A stretch of DNA of 39,550 bases. Origin: Nitrosomonas halophila. Its GTDB lineage: Bacteria; Pseudomonadota; Gammaproteobacteria; Burkholderiales; Nitrosomonadaceae. The stretch spans positions 1 through 39,550 of the forward strand of contig NZ_FNOY01000023.1 in assembly GCF_900107165.1 (NCBI RefSeq), written 5' to 3'. The translations under genes were made by a program, and so were the position numbers. Of this stretch, positions 8,924 to 18,231 are shown in pieces (positions within the stretch are counted from its first letter, which is position 1; every line of letters starts with the position of its first letter). The notes below the pieces were generated by a model, which ran no database searches, was not told the DNA's origin, and saw only the letters and a program-made list of their open reading frames with translations.

Positions 8924-10567
8924 TTGAAGAGCATTAAAAGCAAGATTGTTGTGTTTGCTGTGATTGCAACCCTGCTGCCTTCTGGGGGGCTGGGTTTATT
9001 ATCATTCTGGCAGAACGAAGCACTCATGAACGATAGTGTGACGCGTGAATTGCGCGCACTTGCGGACAACGTCAACCGGCATCTGGATGCATGGTTGAAT
9101 GAAAATACCTTGGCTGTGCGAGCGTTGTCGACTTCCAATCCCGTGATAGAGGGGTTGTCCACATTAAATCAGTCTGCTGACGGCGAGCTGGCCAGGCAGG
9201 TCAAATCCAACTTGGCGGGTTATTTGCGCTCAGTACAGGGGAAACTCGAAACGATCCTGGAACTGGCGGTTTACGACAACGATCGGCAAATGGTGGCAAG
9301 CAGTGTTCCCGCACTCGAGGCTTACGACATTCCTGTGCGCTGGCCGCATAAATCCTTGACGGCCGGGGCCATATCTGCGCCGCCTTCTTGGAATGCGCGC
9401 TATGCCACTGCCACTCTGAGCATTGTTTTTCCCGTGCTCTCTTATGATAATGTGCTGGTGGGTGCGTTTGCTGTTACGCTCGATTTGGGATCGCTCAGAA
9501 GCCAATTGCTGGACGCCAAGAAATTCTCGCTCGGCGAGATCTTTTTGCTGGACTATGAGGGAAAAGTGTTGCTGAGCAGCATTCCAGTGGCGAGTCGTGA
9601 AGTGGCGCTGGATTCGCAACAGCTGGGTGAGTTGCAAATGCGGGATAAAGATTCAATGATCTATAATGGCCTTGCCTATCCCAGGTCGATCGGGTTGTTG
9701 TATATGTCCGAGAAAATTCCAGTGGCAGTATTGGTGGAGCGTGATTATCGCGATATACAGGTAGCCTGGACAAAACTGCGAGATCGGTTTCTGGAATTTG
9801 TCGGCATTGTGATTGTGATCATAACGGCGGTAGCGTTGTATATGGGGCATACCATCGTCACCCCGCTAAAGAGATTGATCGATGCGGCTAAGGGTATTGT
9901 GGAGGGCAATTTTGAAACCAGGCTGCAAGTCCGACAGAAGGATGAAGTTGGCCAGTTAACCATCATGTTCAATCAAATGACAGATGCGTTACGCCGCAAG
10001 CATGCAGAAATCATGGTGGCCAATCAGGTCATGCAACAAAAAAACCAGCTGCTGCAGAAATTATCGGTAACCGACAGTCTGACCGGTTTGTATAACCGGA
10101 GTAAACTTGATGCCATTTTGACCGAGCAGCTGGCCAGATATAAACGTAACCAACGCATTTTTTGCTTGCTGATGATAGATGTTGATCATTTTAAGCACAT
10201 CAATGACGATCTCGGGCATATCATGGGCGATAAGATTCTGATTACCGTGGCGACAGTTCTGCTGAAATCGATTCGAACCATCGATTATGCTGCGCGTTAT
10301 GGTGGTGATGAATTCGTGGTCGTTTTGACTGAAACCGACGCAGACGCGGCAGTAAAAACCGCAGAAAGGATCCGGTCGCAGGTTAGAAAAATTTGCCTTG
10401 AATTCAAAGAACATCCAATCAAGATTACGCTCAGCATTGGTGTTGCGCAATGCCAAACTGAAGATGCCACGCCGAGTGACTTGATCGCACATGTGGATGC
10501 GGCATTGTACGAGGCGAAGAAAGCAGGACGTGACCGGATCGAATGTATTGGCGCAATTACGCAATGA
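8924..10567 (+). CDS. Membrane diguanylate cyclase with periplasmic sensor, HAMP and GGDEF domains
   Basis: Predicted to make the second messenger c-di-GMP from two GTP. Of 547 residues, an N-terminal helix (about 7-28) and a second helix (about 288-310) bracket a periplasmic dCache-like sensor region. A HAMP linker follows (TPLKRLIDAAKGI ... DEVGQLTIMFNQM), then GGDEF. The active-site motif GGDEF is intact at 460-464, with an RxxD inhibitory site (R451-D454) exactly five residues before it. The end ADAALYEAKKAGRDRI-like block is intact. The start is TTG with a weak GGAAC upstream; no better ATG exists before the first helix. It may be independent of the transporter genes 123 bp upstream. Confidence 0.92.
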   Translation: MKSIKSKIVVFAVIATLLPSGGLGLLSFWQNEALMNDSVTRELRALADNVNRHLDAWLNENTLAVRALSTSNPVIEGLSTLNQSADGELARQVKSNLAGYLRSVQGKLETILELAVYDNDRQMVASSVPALEAYDIPVRWPHKSLTAGAISAPPSWNARYATATLSIVFPVLSYDNVLVGAFAVTLDLGSLRSQLLDAKKFSLGEIFLLDYEGKVLLSSIPVASREVALDSQQLGELQMRDKDSMIYNGLAYPRSIGLLYMSEKIPVAVLVERDYRDIQVAWTKLRDRFLEFVGIVIVIITAVALYMGHTIVTPLKRLIDAAKGIVEGNFETRLQVRQKDEVGQLTIMFNQMTDALRRKHAEIMVANQVMQQKNQLLQKLSVTDSLTGLYNRSKLDAILTEQLARYKRNQRIFCLLMIDVDHFKHINDDLGHIMGDKILITVATVLLKSIRTIDYAARYGGDEFVVVLTETDADAAVKTAERIRSQVRKICLEFKEHPIKITLSIGVAQCQTEDATPSDLIAHVDAALYEAKKAGRDRIECIGAITQ

Positions 10568-10617
10568 TCGAAGCCGGTCTCGAATTACCGGTTGGATGGA
10601 GTGGGTCTGATGTGCAT

Positions 10618-10784
10618 CTAGGAGGCTGTCCGAGAACAGACTGATCTACTGCGGACGAACCTGCCAGGCTGGATTTTCCGAACCTTTTCGTTGAATAGAA
10701 CCACTATTCGCCTCAAATGATCGAAAAATCCCGCTCAGCCAGCTCCGCACTCGCTACGATCGCTATTCTCGGACAGCCTCCTGG
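10618..10784. mobile_element. MITE copy 3 (167 bp)
   Basis: Full-length relative of copies 1 and 2. It starts CTAGGAGGCTGTCCGAGAAC at 10618 and ends ATTCTCGGACAGCCTCCTGG at 10784, so the right flank is CTGG rather than CTAG. It lies 50 bp after the diguanylate cyclase stop and fills half of the 334-bp gap before cbpA. The remaining 117 bp before cbpA show no gene. Confidence 0.9.
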
Positions 10785-10901
10785 TTTCATCACGGCGCAT
10801 GGGCGATGGCAAGTGGCAGTTGGCCGAGGAATCCGGGATAATTGCATGACTGGGTGTTTGATGGGTTTCAGGTAGAGGGCCTAAGCTGGGCATAGCAAGA
10901 A

Positions 10902-11840
10902 ATGGAATTTAAGGATTATTACCAGATTATGGGTATCGCACGCGATGCCACACAGGATGATATCAAGCGAGCCTATCGCAAATTGGCGCGCAAATATCAC
11001 CCCGATGTCAGCAAGGAACTTGGCGCTGAAGCACGTTTCAAAGAAATCGGCGAGGCCTACGAAGTGCTCAAGGATCCGGAAAAACGAGCTGCGTATGACC
11101 AATTGGGCGCGCGCTGGAAGAATGGCCAGGAATTTCAAGCGCCACCAGGATGGGATCAGGGCTTTGAATTTCATGGCGGTGATTTTAAGCAGGCAGACGC
11201 TTCCCAATTCAGCAGTTTTTTTGAAGCGTTATTCGGTCGCGGTGGTCATGCCCGGCAGCGTGCCGGATCTGGCGTGCCTGGCGAGGATTCGCACGCTAAA
11301 ATATTGATTGATCTTGAAGATACCTTTCGCGGCGCGGTGCGCAGCTTGACCTTGCAGCATACCCAGCTTGGGCTCGATGGGCGGCCGCAAACCAAGGAGC
11401 GCACGCTGCACGTGCGCATTCCGAAAGGCATTCGCCAAGGTCAGCATATTCGCCTGGCGGGTCAAGGCAGTCCCGGAATGGGAAGGGGGCAGGCTGGGGA
11501 TCTCTATCTTGAAGTGATGTTCAAGCCTCATTCGCTATATAAAATTGAAGAGAAGGATATTTTCCTGGATTTGCCCATTGCCCCGTGGGAGGCTGCATTG
11601 GGCGCGACAGTCAAGGTGCCGACGCCAGCCGGCGTGGTTGATCTTAAAGTCCCAGCCGGCTCCCAGTCGGGGCAAAAGCTACGGCTCCGGCAACGTGGCA
11701 TCCCGAGTACGCCGCCAGGAGATTTGTATATCGTGCTGCAGATTGCATTGCCTCCGGCTGATAGCGAACAGGCGCGTGCAATTTACCGCGAGATGGAGCA
11801 AAAACTGGCATTCAATCCTCGTGCGAAACTGCGAGTCTAG
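10902..11840 (+). CDS. cbpA: DnaJ-family co-chaperone CbpA (curved DNA-binding protein)
   Basis: CbpA is a class II J-domain protein that stimulates DnaK; in E. coli it also binds curved DNA. It has 312 residues, close to the family norm. The J domain is at 1-70 with HPD at 33-35, and a short G/F-like linker (FEFHGGDF ... FEALFGRGG) follows. Two C-terminal substrate-binding domains begin near 125 (IDLEDTFRGAVRSLTL, HVRIPKGIRQGQHIRLAGQG, GDLYLEV, GDLYIVLQIALPP). There is no zinc-finger domain, which separates it from DnaJ. No cbpM modulator follows; the next 150 bp hold no recognisable gene. Confidence 0.93.
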   Translation: MEFKDYYQIMGIARDATQDDIKRAYRKLARKYHPDVSKELGAEARFKEIGEAYEVLKDPEKRAAYDQLGARWKNGQEFQAPPGWDQGFEFHGGDFKQADASQFSSFFEALFGRGGHARQRAGSGVPGEDSHAKILIDLEDTFRGAVRSLTLQHTQLGLDGRPQTKERTLHVRIPKGIRQGQHIRLAGQGSPGMGRGQAGDLYLEVMFKPHSLYKIEEKDIFLDLPIAPWEAALGATVKVPTPAGVVDLKVPAGSQSGQKLRLRQRGIPSTPPGDLYIVLQIALPPADSEQARAIYREMEQKLAFNPRAKLRV

Positions 11841-11993
11841 TCGTTCATGGGGTATTCCTTCTGGGAAGATGTGGTATCCAAACAATGGTGTTTCAGTGGT
11901 GCTGGAACTTATGCAAGCAAGAAATGTGGCGCGCGCCAGTCTCCAGCCTTTTCTCGATAGCGATCTCAGTCTAGTCAGTTCATCCAAGCAAGC

Positions 11994-12848
11994 ATGATCC
12001 AAAATACACGGCTTAAAATCCGCATTCGGCTTGATCAATCCATGCCCGGGCGATCCGAGGCTGAACAGGAAGCCGACTCTCTTTCTCGCCAATCAGTTGC
12101 TGCGGATTATGATTGGCGAAAAATAATGATAGCGGCCCTGACTTTGCTGATGGTCCTGTCGGCAATGGGTTGGCTAATTGCTACATGGCTGGCTGATGAG
12201 GATGGCAGCCGCCAGGGGGTGTCCAATGACAGCATGGCTTTGGCGCAGGCCCCGACGCATTCAGAGAGTGAGTTTGCGGCCTCCGCGCCATCTCCAGCAG
12301 TGGAGAAATCGCCGACAGAACCGTCTGACAACATGCAGGAAGGCCGTGCGCAAGGGCTTGAAAAGCCGGCTTCCAAGCAGGGAGCAGCAGATGCACCAGC
12401 AAGCCGATCGTCTGCTGAGGCGAATGCCGACCAGATACTCACGCCAGACATCAAGCCAGCCGCTCCCGATCACGAGGTGGGAAGTAATATGGTCGTTGTC
12501 AAGCCGAAAGCGAACGATCATCCCAGCGTGCTGCGGGCACAGCTGACATCGGGCATTCGGCGGCGTGAACCGGTTGACAGTATTGATCACGTGCCTTTGG
12601 CGATGGCTTATAGCCAGCCGATTTATTTTTACTTGCATTTGTCTGGGCTTGAAAATGAAAAAGTGACTGTAGACTGGTTTTATCAGGAAAAACATGTAGC
12701 CAGGGTTATACTGGATACAGGCGCGAGTGATTGGCGGACGTATTCCAGCAAGATACTCGATAAATCCAGAATCGGTGCATGGCGAGTGGTGGCATTTGAT
12801 CAGTCAGGGAAGCTGTTGGCAGAGCGTGGATTCAAAGTGACGCGTTGA
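11994..12848 (+). CDS. Membrane-anchored DUF2914-type protein
   Basis: A 284-residue protein of unknown function. One transmembrane helix lies at about 44-65. It is followed by a long low-complexity Ala/Ser/Pro/Glu linker (about 70-170). The compact C-terminal domain carries VDWFYQEKHVARVIL, ASDWRTYSSK and GAWRVVAFDQSGKLLAERGF, which matches the general DUF2914 pattern as I recall it. Topology suggests a cytoplasmic basic N-terminus and a periplasmic domain on a flexible stalk. The first ATG lacks a clear ribosome binding site, so the true start may lie later (for example at MPGR). It stands alone between cbpA and the NUDIX gene. Confidence 0.7.
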   Translation: MIQNTRLKIRIRLDQSMPGRSEAEQEADSLSRQSVAADYDWRKIMIAALTLLMVLSAMGWLIATWLADEDGSRQGVSNDSMALAQAPTHSESEFAASAPSPAVEKSPTEPSDNMQEGRAQGLEKPASKQGAADAPASRSSAEANADQILTPDIKPAAPDHEVGSNMVVVKPKANDHPSVLRAQLTSGIRRREPVDSIDHVPLAMAYSQPIYFYLHLSGLENEKVTVDWFYQEKHVARVILDTGASDWRTYSSKILDKSRIGAWRVVAFDQSGKLLAERGFKVTR

Positions 12849-12986
12849 TCAGGGCTTCTGGCCGATAAATGAATCAAAGGCCGAACCAGGATTGCCGGGC
12901 AGGGGTATCCGGGACTTGTTTGGGTTTGTCGGTTTCAATGGTGTGATTGCAGCGAGTGTATATCGGCATGAATTGTGGAAACAGAT

Positions 12987-13526
12987 ATGAAATTTTGTAG
13001 CCAGTGCGGCAGCGAGGTTGAATTGCGCATACCGACAGGTGATACCTTGCCACGGTTTGTTTGCCCTGTTTGTCATACGATACACTACCAGAATCCCAAG
13101 ATGGTGGTGGGATGCATCCCGGAGTGGAAGGGCAGAATCTTATTATGCCGGCGCGCGATCGCTCCGCGAGAGGGAAAATGGACGCTGCCCGCGGGCTTCA
13201 TGGAGAATAACGAGACGCTCGCGCAAGGTGCGGCCAGGGAAACGCTGGAGGAGGCCAATGCCCGGGTCGAGATCCGCGAGCTCTATGCTGTCTATAATTT
13301 GCCGCATATCAGCCAGGTCTATCTATTATTCCGGGCAAAATTATTGGATCTCGATTTCTCGCCGGGGATCGAAAGCCTGGAAGTGAAGCTGTTCGAAGAA
13401 CACGAAATTCCCTGGGATGAAATGGCCTTCCGGGTGATTCATGATCCATTGAAGCGCTATCTCAAAGAAAGGCGTCAGGGGCAACCCGCTTTTCATATCG
13501 GTATGATCGACCGTTCATCCTCCTGA
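12987..13526 (+). CDS. Zinc-ribbon NUDIX hydrolase
   Basis: A NUDIX-family pyrophosphohydrolase of about 179 residues; its substrate is probably a nucleotide diphosphate derivative but is not determinable here. An N-terminal zinc ribbon has CSQCG near 4-8 and a second pair CPVCH, as in NudC-like relatives. The Nudix box is present as GFMENNETLAQGAARETLEE; the usual G near its end is replaced (EEANA), a variant I recall from this subfamily. ATG at 12987 has GGAAA about 6 bp upstream. A GTG at 12975 is a less likely start. The gene stands 30 bp before the exported protein gene. Confidence 0.88.
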   Translation: MKFCSQCGSEVELRIPTGDTLPRFVCPVCHTIHYQNPKMVVGCIPEWKGRILLCRRAIAPREGKWTLPAGFMENNETLAQGAARETLEEANARVEIRELYAVYNLPHISQVYLLFRAKLLDLDFSPGIESLEVKLFEEHEIPWDEMAFRVIHDPLKRYLKERRQGQPAFHIGMIDRSSS

Positions 13527-13556
13527 GCGGGTCAATTTTTAGAGAGTGATTGGCTG

Positions 13557-14228
13557 ATGAAAATGCTTGCCGGAAGCTTGTTCACCCATTTGATGTTATG
13601 GCTGGCAATGGTGCTAAGCCCGCTTCCCATGCCGGTTTTCGCCGCTGATGCCGGTCCGGTACGGTCTGGCCCGGCTGCGTCTGCGGCAGGCCAGGTGGCC
13701 TGGCCTGATGAGGATGCTATCCTGTTGCGCTACACCCAGATTCTTGGGGGCGCAAGAAACGGTCAGGCGAATCCTTCCCTGACGCTTTATCAGGATGGCA
13801 CCATGCGGGTGTATTATCCGGATTTCTTGAAGCAGGCGGGCGTCTACGCCGGTCGATTGGATCCGGGGCATCTGGGCCAATTGTGGTCGATGCTGACTGA
13901 CCAGGTACTACTGGCATTCGATGCGCGCAAGGTGCGTGACTTGATGGCGGCACATGATCAGGCCAGTGATTTGCACGCATCGGTCATCTTCGGCATCTCG
14001 GATGCGCCGACCCTGCATATCGAGTTTTTTCCTGACCGGTATCATGCGGCGGGCAGGTCGCTGTCAGCCACGCCGGCAACCCAAAAAACCATATCCTGGC
14101 ATGCCCTGAAAAGAGATGCCAGGCAGTATACCGGAATAGCCGAGATTCAACAGTTGTACGCCGTTCAGCAACGGCTCGAGGCCATCATGCGCCAATCCGA
14201 TCTCACGAAGGTCGATGCTGCGCCTTGA
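13557..14228 (+). CDS. Exported protein of unknown function
   Basis: I do not recognise the 223-residue protein. It has a clear Sec signal peptide: a basic start, a hydrophobic core from about 6 to 28 and a VFAADA-type cleavage site near 29. The mature part contains repeated Asp/Leu-rich helices and a segment (LTLYQDGTMRVYYPDFL, GVYAGRLDP) reminiscent of small beta-sandwich or lipocalin-like domains, with no catalytic motif. It ends 13 bp before the metalloprotease gene on the same strand, so the two probably form an operon. A role as inhibitor, chaperone or partner of that protease is speculative. Confidence 0.75.
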   Translation: MKMLAGSLFTHLMLWLAMVLSPLPMPVFAADAGPVRSGPAASAAGQVAWPDEDAILLRYTQILGGARNGQANPSLTLYQDGTMRVYYPDFLKQAGVYAGRLDPGHLGQLWSMLTDQVLLAFDARKVRDLMAAHDQASDLHASVIFGISDAPTLHIEFFPDRYHAAGRSLSATPATQKTISWHALKRDARQYTGIAEIQQLYAVQQRLEAIMRQSDLTKVDAAP

Positions 14229-14240
14229 TCAACATATGCG

Positions 14241-15647
14241 ATGTGGATTTCCGGTATGAACATTCTGGTGTGGCGATCATTGTTGACCTGGCTGCCAAAA
14301 GCAGTGATAGGGATAACGGCATTGACGACGGTGACGCCGGCTTATCCAGGTGTGTTCATGCTGGCCGAGAAACTGGCTGATAGAATCGGTCCCAATGTGA
14401 TCACGCACCCGACTGGTTATAGGGGGGCGGGCAGAGTGCTGTTCGTGACCGTGGGTATCGCATCGAGCACATCGCTCAATGATGTGAGAAAAATGTGGGT
14501 GCCTGTGTTGAATGCCATCAAGACCTGGAATGATCTAGTTCCCACGCTGGGAAACGTGCACAAAACCGGCAGCAATGTGCCACCCGATCAGTTTGATTTC
14601 GAATCGGTGCTGCTGCATGAACTCGGGCATTGCATAGGCCTGGACCATCCCAATCTGGCTTCCGAATCGGGCTTGCAGGGTGTGCAGCGGGACTATACCA
14701 AGACGACCCGGGGTGCGGATGGCGTGTATAACCTCGATCCCGGCATGGATGGGGTGATTGGCTCGCACGAGGATCTGCGCGGCGATGATGTCAATCTCCA
14801 CTGGTTTCGCAGGGATAACAACAACCCCTTCACGATAGCGCCCCGGGTGGATCGCACGACCTATGGCCGTGAATTGTTCGATCTGCCACCGGGCCATTTG
14901 TTTGCAGCCAACGCCAACCTGGGCGTGGCCAACCTGCTTGGTCTGGGAAATTCGGAAGCAGTCATGCAGCAGGGCATTTCCACGGGCGAAGCGCAGCGTA
15001 CACTGAGCCCGGATGATGTCGCCACGCTGCGGCTCGCGATGAGCGGATTTGACGGCCTGGCAGGAACGGCCGATGACTATACCGTAGTACTCGAGTTTGC
15101 TGGACCGACCGATGATGCCGACATCGTATTGCACTTCGACAATGAAGAAACAACATTTGCCGCATGTGAGATTCAAGCTGTAGAGCCAAGGCCCGGACAT
15201 TTTGTCATCACTCGGGGCAATATCTTTTTTAGAGACGATGTTGCCTGGTTTTTTAACCCGGAGCAGGCGGGCGGCCCGCCAATGCCGGAAGTCTTTGCCA
15301 ACCGCTTGTCCGGTTCCGCCACCGTCAGCCAGCGCGAGCATTTGTTGCTCGAGGTATCATTGTTCCCCAATGCAGGCCTGAACAAACCGGCCGATTACTG
15401 GGTGCGTGCAGTCACGCCAATGGGTGTGTTCTGGTTGAACGAGCGCTTCGAGTTTGTCCGATCCGATCAGGCGGTACGGGTGTATGGCGGCCCATTGATC
15501 TTTATCGACCGACTGCCGATCTTGAATGGTTCGGCCAGTGGGCTCCCTCTGGGTGAGTATCGTGTGACATTCGCGGTTGACAATAATGAAGATGGTTTAT
15601 TGGATGGCAGCTTTCAGGATAGCGTGGAGATTGTTGTCGTGCCATGA
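14241..15647 (+). CDS. Secreted matrixin-like zinc metalloprotease
   Basis: A putative metzincin of 468 residues with an N-terminal hydrophobic export segment (about 8-35, ending near TPAYPG). The zinc site HELGHCIGLDH at 126-136 fits HExxHxxGxxH. A likely Met-turn follows at M242 (EAVMQQGIST), then LSPDDVATLRLAM, the usual matrixin end of the catalytic domain. The 106-residue gap between zinc site and Met-turn is long for matrixins and contains a Gly/Asp-rich insert (GADGVYNLDPGMDGVIGSHE) that could bind calcium. About 210 further residues form a probable beta-rich C-terminal domain. It follows the exported unknown protein by 13 bp. ATG at 14256 is an alternative start. Enzymatic activity is inferred only. 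Confidence 0.8.
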   Translation: MWISGMNILVWRSLLTWLPKAVIGITALTTVTPAYPGVFMLAEKLADRIGPNVITHPTGYRGAGRVLFVTVGIASSTSLNDVRKMWVPVLNAIKTWNDLVPTLGNVHKTGSNVPPDQFDFESVLLHELGHCIGLDHPNLASESGLQGVQRDYTKTTRGADGVYNLDPGMDGVIGSHEDLRGDDVNLHWFRRDNNNPFTIAPRVDRTTYGRELFDLPPGHLFAANANLGVANLLGLGNSEAVMQQGISTGEAQRTLSPDDVATLRLAMSGFDGLAGTADDYTVVLEFAGPTDDADIVLHFDNEETTFAACEIQAVEPRPGHFVITRGNIFFRDDVAWFFNPEQAGGPPMPEVFANRLSGSATVSQREHLLLEVSLFPNAGLNKPADYWVRAVTPMGVFWLNERFEFVRSDQAVRVYGGPLIFIDRLPILNGSASGLPLGEYRVTFAVDNNEDGLLDGSFQDSVEIVVVP

Positions 15648-15723
15648 GCAAAAGGTAGTCTGCAAACAGGTGGCTTGCTGGGCCATGCCGCGCTCTTGTC
15701 CTGGATGGGTGTGAACATCAAAT

Positions 15724-15752
15724 TTGACTGCTGCCGGTTTTTTGTTTATAGT
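15724..15752 (+). promoter_or_regulatory. Sigma-70-type promoter of tRNA-fMet
   Basis: TTGACT (15724-15729) and TATAGT (15747-15752) are separated by exactly 17 bp. The -10 box ends 12 bp before the first base of the mature tRNA, leaving a short leader. This is a near-consensus promoter, as expected for a stable RNA gene. Confidence 0.75.
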
Positions 15753-15764
15753 TATAAATCCTGT

Positions 15765-15841
<77 letters not shown>

Positions 15842-16019
15842 TCATTTCTATCCGTGCTTATCAATTGCGCAGCCAAGTATGCTGCATCCATCCAGTAGGA
15901 TGTTCATCCGTAAAATTGCGCTTATATTTGGATAATTGCTGCCTGATCCGCAATGGTGGACGATTATGGATGAACATATTGCTACATTCAAGTGACAGCT
16001 TGAGGTAAAATGACACTAT

Positions 16020-16114
16020 GGCGGGCCTCCCCGCATTGCAAGGTAGTGAACCTGGTCAGATCCGGAAGGAAGCAGCCACAGCTATTTTTGTAAGTGCCGG
16101 GGGTTCGGCTCGCC
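16020..16114 (+). ncRNA. ffs: Signal recognition particle 4.5S RNA (small bacterial type)
   Basis: The universally conserved SRP domain IV hairpin is present: GGTCAGATCCGGAAGGAAGC followed by AGCC, including the GGAA tetraloop and the Ffh-binding asymmetric loop. The ends GGCG and CGCC pair to close a single long hairpin of about 95 nt. A TAAAAT box at 16006-16011 lies about 9 bp upstream of the predicted 5' end. With Ffh this RNA targets nascent membrane proteins. Its position just before dnaX is familiar in betaproteobacteria. The remaining 15842-16019 stretch holds no gene, only a 10-bp inverted repeat (15900-15909 and 15968-15977). Confidence 0.95.
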
Positions 16115-16178
16115 ACCCATCAATATGTCGGCCATCGTGGCCAAGTCGCGCTAATCTTTTTCTTGATAACAAATCTTG

Positions 16179-17762
16179 GTGGATTCACAAGTACTTGCCC
16201 GCAAGTGGCGTCCAAAGGGATTCTCCGAACTGGTCGGGCAGGAGCATGTAGTCAGGGCGCTCGCTAACTCGCTGGAGCAGAACCGCCTGCATCATGCGTA
16301 TTTGTTTACCGGTACGCGCGGTGTCGGAAAAACCACGGTTGCCCGGATTCTGGCCAAGGCGCTTAACTGCGAACAAGGTGTGACCCCCACGCCTTGCGGG
16401 CAGTGTGCTGTCTGCCTGGGCATCGATCAAGGAAATTTTGTCGATTTGGTCGAGCTGGATGCAGCATCCAATACACAGGTGGATGCGATGCGCGAACTGC
16501 TGGATAACGCGCAATATGCACCTGTCTCGGCACGCTACAAGGTTTACCTGATTGATGAAGTGCACATGCTTTCCAAATCAGCCTTCAATGCGATGCTGAA
16601 AACGCTGGAGGAGCCCCCGGGCCATGTTAAATTCATACTGGCCACGACCGATCCCCAGAAAATCCCGGTCACGGTTTTATCCCGTTGCCTGCAGTTCAAT
16701 CTGAAGCAAATACCGCCCCTGTTGATCGAGAAGCGTTTGGCTGAAATTCTGGCTTCCGAAGCGGTGACGGCAGATGCGGCTGCACTCAAATTACTGGCGC
16801 ATGCCGCCAAAGGGAGTCTGCGCGATGCATTGAGCCTGCTCGATCAGGCGGTTGCTTTTTGTAATGCCGTGCTGGACGCAGCTAATATCCGAGCCATGTT
16901 GGGGGGGCTGGATCAGGATTATTTATTCGCTTTGTTGGAAGCGCTGGCGGAAAAGGATGGTGCTGCCATGCTCGCGATCGCGGATGAATTGGAAGCAGCC
17001 AGCGTGTCATTCGATCAGGCCTTGCAGGAATTGGCGGCAGTGCTGCATCGATTGGCCCTGGCGCAGACTGTGCCGCAAGCTATTGATGAGTCGTGGCCGG
17101 AACGGGACCGGCTCATGAGGCTTGCCAGCCGCTTCACACCCGAGGATATCCAATTATTTTATCAAATCGTTTTGCACGGACGCGGTGATTTCAGTCTGGC
17201 ACCCGATGACTATTGCGGATTCACAATGACCTTGCTGCGGCTGCTGGCTTTCCTGCCAGGTTCGCCTAGCCTGGGCAGGCAGACAACGCATACGGCCGAT
17301 AGCATGCCTAATATCGGTGACGTGGTTAACAGAATACCGCCTGATCAGCCGGCGCCGGAGCATCCGGTTGAACATAATTCGCCCAATGATGCCTGGTTGG
17401 CGGTGGTGAACCAGCTGAAATTGAGTGGAATGACCCGCATGCTGGCGCAATACTGCGAGGCAAAATCGTTCTCGTCAGAGAAAATCGCATTCTGTGTGGC
17501 GGAGATGCACAAACATCTGTTGGATAAATCTTATCAGGATAGACTCAAATCGCAGCTGGAAAACTATTTCGGCAAACCTGTCGAGGTGACTTTTTCTGTG
17601 GGAAGTATCACGGGTGTCACCTCGGCCGTTCTGCAGGATCGTGATAAGCTGGCAAAACAGTCTCGTGCCGTGGATGCGATTGAAGCCGATCCTTTTGTAC
17701 AGGCATTGATCGAGCAGTTTGATGCGAAATTAAACGTTTCTTCTATTAAACCAATTGAATAA
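16179..17762 (+). CDS. dnaX: DNA polymerase III tau (gamma/tau) subunit
   Basis: DnaX forms the clamp-loader ATPase and, as tau, ties the replicase core to the DnaB helicase. With the GTG start at 16179 the protein has 527 residues and begins [11 protein letters not shown], the normal family start; a TTG one codon earlier is possible. The Walker A motif GTRGVGKT is at 45-52. A four-cysteine zinc module follows (C-x8-CGQCAVC), then [20 protein letters not shown], and sensor 1 as LATTDP. The C-terminal tau region has no obvious poly-A slippage site for making gamma. ebfC follows after 13 bp. Confidence 0.97.
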   Translation: MDSQVLARKWRPKGFSELVGQEHVVRALANSLEQNRLHHAYLFTGTRGVGKTTVARILAKALNCEQGVTPTPCGQCAVCLGIDQGNFVDLVELDAASNTQVDAMRELLDNAQYAPVSARYKVYLIDEVHMLSKSAFNAMLKTLEEPPGHVKFILATTDPQKIPVTVLSRCLQFNLKQIPPLLIEKRLAEILASEAVTADAAALKLLAHAAKGSLRDALSLLDQAVAFCNAVLDAANIRAMLGGLDQDYLFALLEALAEKDGAAMLAIADELEAASVSFDQALQELAAVLHRLALAQTVPQAIDESWPERDRLMRLASRFTPEDIQLFYQIVLHGRGDFSLAPDDYCGFTMTLLRLLAFLPGSPSLGRQTTHTADSMPNIGDVVNRIPPDQPAPEHPVEHNSPNDAWLAVVNQLKLSGMTRMLAQYCEAKSFSSEKIAFCVAEMHKHLLDKSYQDRLKSQLENYFGKPVEVTFSVGSITGVTSAVLQDRDKLAKQSRAVDAIEADPFVQALIEQFDAKLNVSSIKPIE

Positions 17763-17775
17763 TGGAGACAGTGAA

Positions 17776-18102
17776 GTGATGAAAGCCAATCTGGGTAATT
17801 TGATGAAGCAGGCGCAGCAAATGCAGGAAAACATGAAAGCGATGCAGGAAAAGCTGGCCTCGATAGAAGTTGAAGGGCAGGCTGGAGCCGGCATGGTCAA
17901 AGTGGTCATGACCTGTCGCCACGATGTGAGACGGGTCAATATCGATGCGAGCCTGATGGGTGACGACAAGGAAATGTTGGAGGATTTGATTGCGGCTGCT
18001 GTCAACGATGCGGTGCGCCGGGTGGAAGCGACGACACAGGAAAATATGGCCAGTGTGACGAGTGGCCTGGGCCTGCCAGCGGGCATGAAATTTCCTTTCT
18101 GA
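17776..18102 (+). CDS. ebfC: YbaB/EbfC family nucleoid-associated protein
   Basis: A small DNA-binding protein of 108 residues that typically forms tweezer-like dimers. The N-terminal helix is Met/Gln-rich ([20 protein letters not shown]), followed by [17 protein letters not shown] and a C-terminal helix. The start is GTG at 17776, directly before an ATG, with GGAGA at about 17763. The protein then begins MMKANLGN, the normal form. It follows dnaX by 13 bp. The usual third gene of this operon, recR, is not next; a hairpin-rich 130-bp gap and rluB come instead. Confidence 0.95.
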   Translation: MMKANLGNLMKQAQQMQENMKAMQEKLASIEVEGQAGAGMVKVVMTCRHDVRRVNIDASLMGDDKEMLEDLIAAAVNDAVRRVEATTQENMASVTSGLGLPAGMKFPF

Positions 18103-18140
18103 CGCGACTACTCGGTTCATCAATTTTTTACATAGGCTGC

Positions 18141-18198
18141 GTTTGGTGCCGACAGGTTTCTGACCGGGCCCGGCGCCCTTTTGACGTTGACACCAAAC
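18141..18198 (+). other. Long stem-loop between ebfC and rluB
   Basis: GTTTGGTGCCGAC (18141-18153) and GTTGACACCAAAC (18186-18198) are inverted copies, pairing over about 13 bp with two imperfect positions. The loop contains the perfect palindrome CCGGGCCCGG (18164-18173). There is no T-run after it, so it is not a classic intrinsic terminator. It could be an RNA structure ending or attenuating the dnaX-ebfC transcript, or a protein-binding site. Confidence 0.55.
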
Positions 18199-18231
18199 GG
18201 GTGATCGTTAGCAATTCTGATATTCATACTT

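Noticed and set aside
14535..15341. A 268-residue frame antisense to the metalloprotease
   Set aside because: The sense frame has a zinc site, export signal and Met-turn; the antisense frame has no protein-like features.
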